Of a DNA stretch of 8,252 nt, positions 1 to 6,800 are shown piece after piece. The stretch is from contig CACZQT010000263.1 in assembly GCA_902783295.1 (NCBI GenBank), positions 1 through 8,252 on the forward strand, read 5' to 3'. How positions within the stretch are numbered: position 1 is the first letter of the stretch; every line of letters begins with the position of its first letter. This DNA comes from an uncultured Lachnospiraceae bacterium (GTDB lineage: Bacteria; Bacillota; Clostridia; Lachnospirales; Lachnospiraceae). The translations under genes and the position numbers were made by a program. The notes beneath the pieces are model-generated. The model ran no database searches. It was given only the letters and a program-made list of their open reading frames with translations, and was not told where the DNA came from.

Positions 1-503
1 GACAGGGCGTGCTGCTGATCGGTCAGCTGCTGGCCAAGGCCGCCATGCACGAGGGGATGAACGTCTCCTGGATGCCTTCCTACGGTCAGGAAATGCGCGG
101 CGGCGAAGCCAACTGCGCCGTGGTCATCTCTGACGAGCAGATCGGTTCACCCCTGGTTACGGAGATCCCGATCGCCGTCATCATGAACAAGCCCAGCATG
201 ATCAAGTTCACCCCCGCGATGGAAAAGGGCGGCGTCATGCTCTATAACTCCTCCCTGATCGATATCACCCCGGACCGGGACGATATCACCACGATCCCCG
301 TTGACTGCAACGGCATCGCCGAAGAGCTCGGCAATGCCCGCACGGCCAACATGGTCATGCTCGGCGCGATCATCGCGAAGACCGGGGTTATCTCCATCGA
401 CTCCGCGATGGAAGCCCTGAAGGCAACCTTCGGCCCGAAGAAGGAACACCTCCTGCCCATCAACAGGCAGGCGATGGAAAAGGGCGCCGAGGCGGTTAAA
501 TAA
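1..503 (+). CDS. korC: 2-oxoacid:ferredoxin oxidoreductase, gamma subunit (5' truncated by window edge)
   Basis: This is the C-terminal, larger part of the gamma subunit of a four-subunit 2-oxoacid:ferredoxin oxidoreductase. The family oxidatively decarboxylates 2-oxoacids such as 2-oxoglutarate or branched-chain 2-oxoacids to acyl-CoA in the cytoplasm and reduces ferredoxin. The frame is open from base 3 and reads QGVLLIGQLLAKAA, matching the G-x-G-G-Q-G-(V)-L-L-x-G-Q-L-L motif near the N-terminus of this family, so only a short stretch is missing. The GTG at 9 is an internal valine and not a start. Further family signatures are SWMPSYGQEMRGGEANC, then VVISDEQIGSPLV, and the GAIIAKTGVIS segment. 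The gene ends at TAA 501-503, with a likely terminator just downstream, so it is probably the last gene of its operon. Substrate is not decidable from this subunit: KorC and VorC look alike, and the symbol is provisional. Confidence 0.88.
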   Translation, partial: QGVLLIGQLLAKAAMHEGMNVSWMPSYGQEMRGGEANCAVVISDEQIGSPLVTEIPIAVIMNKPSMIKFTPAMEKGGVMLYNSSLIDITPDRDDITTIPVDCNGIAEELGNARTANMVMLGAIIAKTGVISIDSAMEALKATFGPKKEHLLPINRQAMEKGAEAVK

Positions 504-515
504 TCCAGTATTGTT

Positions 516-540
516 CTCTTGCAAAAGAGCTTTGTTTCTT
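516..540 (+). terminator. Small GCAA-loop hairpin followed by a T-rich run
   Basis: CTCTT (516-520) pairs with AAGAG (525-529) around a GCAA loop, a GNRA-type tetraloop. The run CTTTGTTTCTT follows at once (530-540). It lies 13 bases after the stop of the oxidoreductase gene. The stem is only 5 bp and AT-containing, so it would be a weak intrinsic terminator alone. It may act together with the stronger hairpin at 555-581. Confidence 0.35.
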
Positions 541-554
541 AAAACGTATATCTG

Positions 555-588
555 CTGCCTGCAGCGTTCGGCTGCAGGCAGTTCTCAT
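555..588 (+). terminator. Strong 11-bp stem-loop, probable terminator of the oxidoreductase operon
   Basis: CTGCCTGCAGC (555-565) and GCTGCAGGCAG (571-581) form a perfect 11-bp GC-rich stem with a 5-base GTTCG loop. The bases that follow, TTCTCAT (582-588), are only partly T-rich, so this is an imperfect intrinsic terminator. Its place between the oxidoreductase stop (503) and the next promoter (637) fits transcription termination or 3'-end protection. The stem is nearly symmetric and could also work in the opposite direction, but nothing on the minus strand nearby needs it. Confidence 0.55.
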
Positions 589-636
589 ATCCAACAGATA
601 TTACACCATTGAAAACCTATAAACAAAAGGATTCAC

Positions 637-666
637 TTGACCATTCCGGAATGTATATGGTATCAT
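637..666 (+). promoter_or_regulatory. Probable sigma70/sigmaA promoter with extended -10 for the giant gene
   Basis: TTGACC (637-642) matches the -35 consensus TTGACA in 5 of 6 bases. TATCAT (661-666) matches the -10 consensus TATAAT in 5 of 6, with an 18-base spacer. TGG directly before the -10 (658-660) supplies the extended -10 TGn element. Transcription would begin near 673, giving a leader of about 65 bases before the GTG at 738. This location argues against translation starting at the in-frame TTG at 609. Confidence 0.55.
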
Positions 667-722
667 TTTTATATCGGTTTTATCTTCATAATGTAACTTT
701 TGGCAGTCTTCTGATCCCGATC

Positions 723-729
723 AAGGAGG
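723..729 (+). promoter_or_regulatory. Shine-Dalgarno site that fixes the start of the giant gene
   Basis: AAGGAGG lies 8 bases before GTG 738, a near-ideal ribosome binding site and spacing. Because the frame is open upstream to 609, this site decides the start. Neither TTG 609 nor the in-frame ATGs at 651 and 657 has a comparable site at a suitable distance. Confidence 0.85.
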
Positions 730-737
730 AACCACTG

Positions 738-800
738 GTGAAAAAAAGCATCTTCTCCACTATGATAATCCTGCTCCTTCTGTTCCTGTTCACTGATGGG
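738..800 (+). other. Signal peptide or N-terminal signal anchor
   Basis: Two lysines follow the start and precede a hydrophobic core, IFSTMIILLLLFLF (residues 5-18), then polar TDGFPEGE. The core is long and leucine-rich. There is no A-x-A site; T-D-G before F22 is the best candidate for signal peptidase I cleavage, so an uncleaved membrane anchor is also possible. No cysteine follows the core, so it is not a lipoprotein signal. Confidence 0.8.
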
Positions 801-3800
801 TTTCCCGAAGGTGAAATTCTACAGGACGGAGACTGGGAATATACTGTCACCAACTCTGAAGCTACCATCGTCAAATACAACGGAAACGCTGAAAGGATTA
901 CATTCCCGGAGAGCGTTGACGGATACCCTGTACGCGTAATCGGCAATGGAAAAAACGCTGTTGTCTATGCAAGCAACACAAATGCCACTACTGTAACAGG
1001 TACACAATATATAACGGTGCCATACGGAGTAACACGGATCGCCGACAAAGCATTTACAGGCCAGGCAATCCGCAGTATCTCTCTGCCGTCTTCCCTGCAG
1101 TCTATCGGGAGCGAAGCATTCTACAACACCTGGATCACAGCCGTGACCATTCCCGGAAGTGTGGATATCATAGAAAACTACGCTTTCTATTCCAACAGCA
1201 AATTGAAAACCATTACCATTCAGAACGGTGTCCGGGAAATAGGCACCTACGCCTTTGCTTCCTGCTGGGATTACTTTACCGACGGTAACGGAAGGATTAC
1301 CCTCTCTCTGCCCGAAACCAGCCTGAGAATCATTGGCGACAATGCATTCAGCGGATCATGGCTGACAAGTTTCGTCTTTCCCGAGGGACTGACAAGTGTA
1401 GGGAAAAGTATCATCAGTCATAATGAAAAAATGTCTTCGGTTACGCTTCCATCAGACTGGACCTCCATCCCGGACGGCCTGTTCAAGGATTATACCGGTT
1501 CCGGAACCCTGACCATACCGGAAGGGATTACTTCCATCGGTGCTGAAGCCTTTTCATGCTCCAGCTACACGCCCAAATACAGAATCGTCCTCCCTTCCGG
1601 ACTGGTTTCCATCGGAGACAAAGCCTTTTTCAACACAAAAAAGTTATTTACCGGAAACTACACCGTAGACAGTACAGTAACGACAATCGGCACCCAGGCT
1701 TTTTATAATTGCGGCATAGAAACACTGACACTGCCGGACGAAGTAGCCATAGGCACACAGATCACGGACGTCATCGTCAAAGCCCGGCTTTCCAGCTCCG
1801 CAGGTTCGGCTCTGATCAGCCAGGAGACCTATTCTCTGATCGATCTGGATAACCCAGACTATCAGATAAAAGTTCGGGATGGGAAAGCCATCATCATGCG
1901 CTATGCAGGAACCGCGGAAACCGTCAGTATACCCGCTTCCTTCGGCGATGTTCCCACTGAAGAAATCTCGTCATACTCTTACAAAGTAACGAAAGAGGAT
2001 GAAGAGGGGGATCCCTATACGGTTACCTATACAGCCGGAGCTTTCCAGGGAAACAATACGGTAAAGAGTATTATACTACCAAACACCCTCCTGACAATCA
2101 ACACCAAAGCCTTTCAAAACTGTACCGCGCTGGAGACCATTAGCCTGCCCACCGGACTGAAAAGCATCGGTGATTATGCTTTCCGATCCTGCGGCCAATT
2201 ACAGGAAATACAGCTGCCTTACGGGCTCGAAACAATCGGAACGAATGTTTTTTCCGGATGTTCCAGTCTGACTGCGCTGGAAATCCCGGGCAGCTGGACG
2301 GAGGTTCCTGCCGGTTTCTTCTCAGGGCTGACCGGGTTGACCAGTATCACAATCCCCAACAGCATTACAACCATTGGTGCCAACGCCTTTATGGGCTGCT
2401 CCGGACTGCAACAGATTACCCTGCCGGCAGGGCTCACCAGTCTCGGAGCCGCTGCCTTCCGTGGATGTTCGGTACTGAAAAGCGTAAACCTGCCAACCGG
2501 ACTGACCTCTTTGGAAAACCAGACCTTTAATATATGTCCGGCTCTGGAAAGCATATCCCTGCCAACGGGATTAACAGAAATCAAGGCTGAAGCTTTCAAA
2601 GGATGTACCGGACTGAAAGCAATCAATCTTTCCAATGTTATCACCCTGGGCGAGAACGTTTTCTCGGATTGTGTCGCGCTTGATACAGTTACCCTGAGCA
2701 GCAAGAGCGGATTTACTCAGATCCCGGCAGGTGCTTTCATGAATTGTACCGGACTGGCGAATATTGAGATTCCCTCCAGTGTGACCGTTATCGGCGACAA
2801 TGCCTTTAAGGGCTGTACAGGACTGACTTCACTGACGCTGACACAAGCCCTGACAACCATCGGTGCTTCCGCCTTCGAAAACTGCAGCGGGATTACAACA
2901 CTGACCCAGAAATCCATTACAAAGATCACTTCCATCGGTGAAAAAGCCTTTGCCGGGTGTGACAGCATCAAAAACATGGTGGTACCCATGTCTCTTTCAT
3001 CGCTGGGAGCAAATGCCTTTCCTGCCGGAATATTGCTGCATGTGGACTTTTCTTCAAACAGTTACGGAAAAATCAAAAACTACGGCATCAGCTATCTGGC
3101 TTATTCCGGCACCACAGAGATGACCGTTACGGAATACAAAGGAACCCTGGATACAGTCACTGTCCCTGAAATATTCTATGGGGTACGGCCAGTAATAAAA
3201 ATCGGTTCCTCCGCTTTCAATGCGGCGAATGTGAAAAAGATTGTCCTGCCTTCTACCATCACACATCTATATTATCGTGCTTTTGCCGGATCGTCTGTGG
3301 AAGAGATCGATTTCAGCGGAGCGCAGATCACCACCGTTGGTGACAGCTGTTTTCAGTACTGTACCGGACTAAAATCACTGAATCTTCCAGACAGCGTGAC
3401 TTATCTCGGCGAAGATGCCTTCCGCGGCATGACCAGACTGGAAACCATTCACCTGCCAAACAACGACAAAATCACCACGTTGGGGAACGCACCTTTTGAC
3501 GGATGTACGAGCCTGCAGACACTTACACTGCCGGATTACCTTGTTGCAGACAGCGATCTGTTCACAGTGGACATCGGACATTCCGCCCGGTTGTTCGCCA
3601 ATCTGGGCACCACCACAACCGCCAGCCTGTGCGCGAAAAATATCGAGTTCTCTTCTTCCCTGACCCCGGACTGGCTCTTCCGCCTCCAGAACGAAGGAAC
3701 CAGCATGATGCTGATGACCTACTACGGTGAAGGCAGTGAAAATATGGAAATTCCGGCAGCAATCGAGGAAATTCCTGTCATTTCACTTTCCTCCTGCTTT

Positions 3801-6800
3801 AAAGACAGCCATCCGGAAATCCTTCAGGTTACAATTCCTTCCTCTGTGACAAACATCTATGAGAACGTCTTTTCCGGTTGCAGCAATCTGGCGAGTGTTT
3901 TCCTTGGTGATAATCTGAAAACCGTGATCGGCAACGCCTTCAATGCAAATACCATGGTTTACTATAAGGCAGGTACCTCAACTGATACCGCCTTAAAGTA
4001 TGAGTCGCTGAACGCCATCGGTTACTCTGTTGATCAGGGTGCGGCCACTGTAATAAAGGGTACGGTGAGATCGGCTTCACTTGCGATTCCTTCCCAGATC
4101 GCCGGGATTCCGGTGACTTCTATCGCGGATGACGCATTCCTGAACCAGACGGCACTGAAAAGTCTGACAATACCCGATTCTGTAACCAGTATCGGCCAGA
4201 ACGCCTTCAAGGGCTGCAGTGGACTGGAGCAGATCAACTTCGGTAGCGGACTTGTAACTATCGGATTCAACGCTTTTGAGAACTGTAAGAACCTTACGGG
4301 CACAATCTTACTCCCCGATTCGCTGCGGAATCTGAATAACGACGCCTTCAAAAACTCCGGGAAGGCTGATACAATCATCCGCCTGAATGACAGCCTTACA
4401 AACGTCCGTTCCTCTGCTTTCAATGATTACAACGGAAAAATACAATGTACCGTGGCTTCCTCCGCTTTCTGGGGTATCGCTAAAACAGCGGAAAACAGTC
4501 TCTCCGGACTGGAGTTTACCGATCCCATAAACGCGCCGGACTGGGTGCTGACAGTAACAAATCTTTCGAAAAAAACCATGAAAGCCGTAAGCTATCTAGG
4601 CGGCACAGCTTACAATAACACCATCTCCATACCGGGACGGATCAATACCTGGGCGGTGTCTGAACTGGCAGACGAACTGCTGATCCAGGCATGTCCCGGA
4701 GTCCTGATCCTGAATGAAGGTTTGGAGTCCATCGGCAATGATTTCATGTATGCGACGAACCTGACAGAACTGACCTTCCCTTCCACCCTGAAGACGATCG
4801 GAAACTATGCATTCTTCGGTTCGACAGGTTCCGCCTCAAAACTGACCACCGTTACTTTGAACAGCGGGCTAGTTTCCATCGGAGAGCACGCCTTCGGCGG
4901 ACACAAAAACCTTAAGAGCATCGAGCTTCCGGCTTCTCTGAAAGTGCTGGGAGAATATGCTTTCAGGGACGGCGGAATCTCCACGCTGACACTTCCTGAC
5001 AACATGACAAACCCAGGTTACCGCCCCATGGGTGTCACGAACAGCTACGGCATCATTACGGACCGAGGCACGATCTTCTGCAAAGCTGACAGTGCCACAG
5101 CCAGGCTGGTGTCCGGCGAGTACTATGATCCACGGAATCCAGACTGGTCCCTGATCAATATGACAGGCGGACTACGCATTTCTTTGTGGAAGTATTCCTC
5201 AGGCGATGAATTGACCGTACCCGCCATGTTCTACGGTCAAAATGTGGTATCTCTGGGTTCCATGAGTGCCGCAGACTACAAGAAGATTATTCTGCCGGAA
5301 GGACTCGCAAGTATCAGCGGGAGCTTTAACAGCAACGTTGAGGAAGTGATCATTCCTGACAGTGTTACCTCAATAGGCAGCGGTCTGTTTGAAAGCCTGA
5401 GACATATGGAGGAGATCATACTGCCAGACAATATCCAGCTTTATGATACAGCTTCATCGCCCTTATTCCACGAGAATACCCGGGTAATTGCGCGGGTAAA
5501 TACCACAACGGCCAAAAACCTGAAGGCCTCCGGTTTCCAGGATCCTATGTATCCGGGAGTAAACTACAAATACGTAAACGGTGTGCTGCATTTAACCGGA
5601 CTGGACGAGAGTACTGCTCTGGCACGGGTCTCCCGTTTCACGGAAGTCATTGACGAAGGCGCGCTGGACAGCGCCGCCCAGGTTGTCTTTGAAAACGCGC
5701 CGGTTATCACAGTACAGCCAACGAATATTTTGGCCAACCCCGGCTCAACCGTCGAATTCAGCGCCCAGGCAACCAATACTGTAAAAACCATCTGGCAGGA
5801 AAGCCTGAACGGCGGAATCACCTGGCTGGACATTGATGAAGCTGACAGTTCCGGCCTTTCTGTCAGCGTGACTGCGGAAAACTCAAACCGGTTGTGGAGA
5901 ATGGCTGCTTACGGCCCATTATCTGAATACGGGAATATTACCTACTCAAAAGCAGTCGGCATCCTGCCGAAACTGGATAACATCGAACATCCGGAGAATG
6001 TGTCAGCCGAACCGGGAGAGTATGTCACCTTTATCGCCGGAGCTGATAACGCAGGTAGTTGTCAATGGGAAATGAGCCGGGACGGCGGTAACACATGGTC
6101 CGAACTGTCGGGAGAAGAATATCCGGAACTGGAAATCATGTGCGAAGACGCCGAAATCTACTTCCGCTGTAGATTTACCGGGATCTCCGGAGACACTGAG
6201 ACCACAGAAGCCGCATGGCTGCGCCCTGCCTACCATCTGATAAAGGCGCCGGAATCCAAGACAGGAGCAATAAACGAAAACGTAATACTGTCGATCAAAG
6301 CAACCGGTGTACGGTCGATCACGTGGCAGTGTTCCGTTGATAACGGACAGTGGGCAACAGTCGGCAGTGGAGATCAGTTAAGCGTAACCGTGACAGACAA
6401 CATGCGCAGCCATGAATACCGTTACCGGTGCGTACTGAGTCCGTATAACAGCAGCGAAACTGTCGAAACTGCTGCTGTGGTGATCACAGTAAAAGCCGGG
6501 ATTGCTGAACAACCTACCGACCAGCACGGCATTATCGGAAGCGAAGTGACCTTCCGGATTGAGACCACAGATGCCGAAACCTGGCAGTGGCAGCAAAGCA
6601 CAGACAACGGGATTACCTGGTATGACCTGACCGGAGAAAACTCGCCGGCATTAACCTTAACCACATCTGAGGAAATGGCGGATTATGTTTATCGCTGCCA
6701 AATCACAGGTTCAGGCGATGACACCGTTAACTCTGACAGCGTGCGGGTACTGATTCAGGCAAACGCGCTGAACACGCTTCAGGATCAGGCAGCCTTCATT

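Noticed and set aside
147..524. A 125-codon minus-strand open frame over the oxidoreductase gene.
   Set aside because: The sense strand encodes a clearly conserved enzyme subunit. The antisense frame is a product of GC-rich codon bias.
712..729. A short inverted repeat (TGAT/ATCA, 712-723) next to the Shine-Dalgarno, which might control translation.
   Set aside because: The stem is only 4 bp and does not cover the AAGGAGG core, so it is too weak to call a regulatory element.
609..737. A 43-codon in-frame N-terminal extension of the giant gene from TTG 609.
   Set aside because: It has no ribosome binding site, overlaps a good promoter, and would bury the signal peptide. GTG 738 has a strong site at 8 bases.
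2219..2704. A 161-codon open frame on the minus strand inside the LRR tract.
   Set aside because: It is a mirror of the repeated LRR codons: its own repeats follow the 69-base period of the sense strand. It has no recognisable protein features.
2043..3026. Regular short DNA repeats that could suggest a CRISPR array.
   Set aside because: The repeats are degenerate, fall in one open frame, and encode LRR units with a 69-base period. There are no identical repeats with unique spacers.
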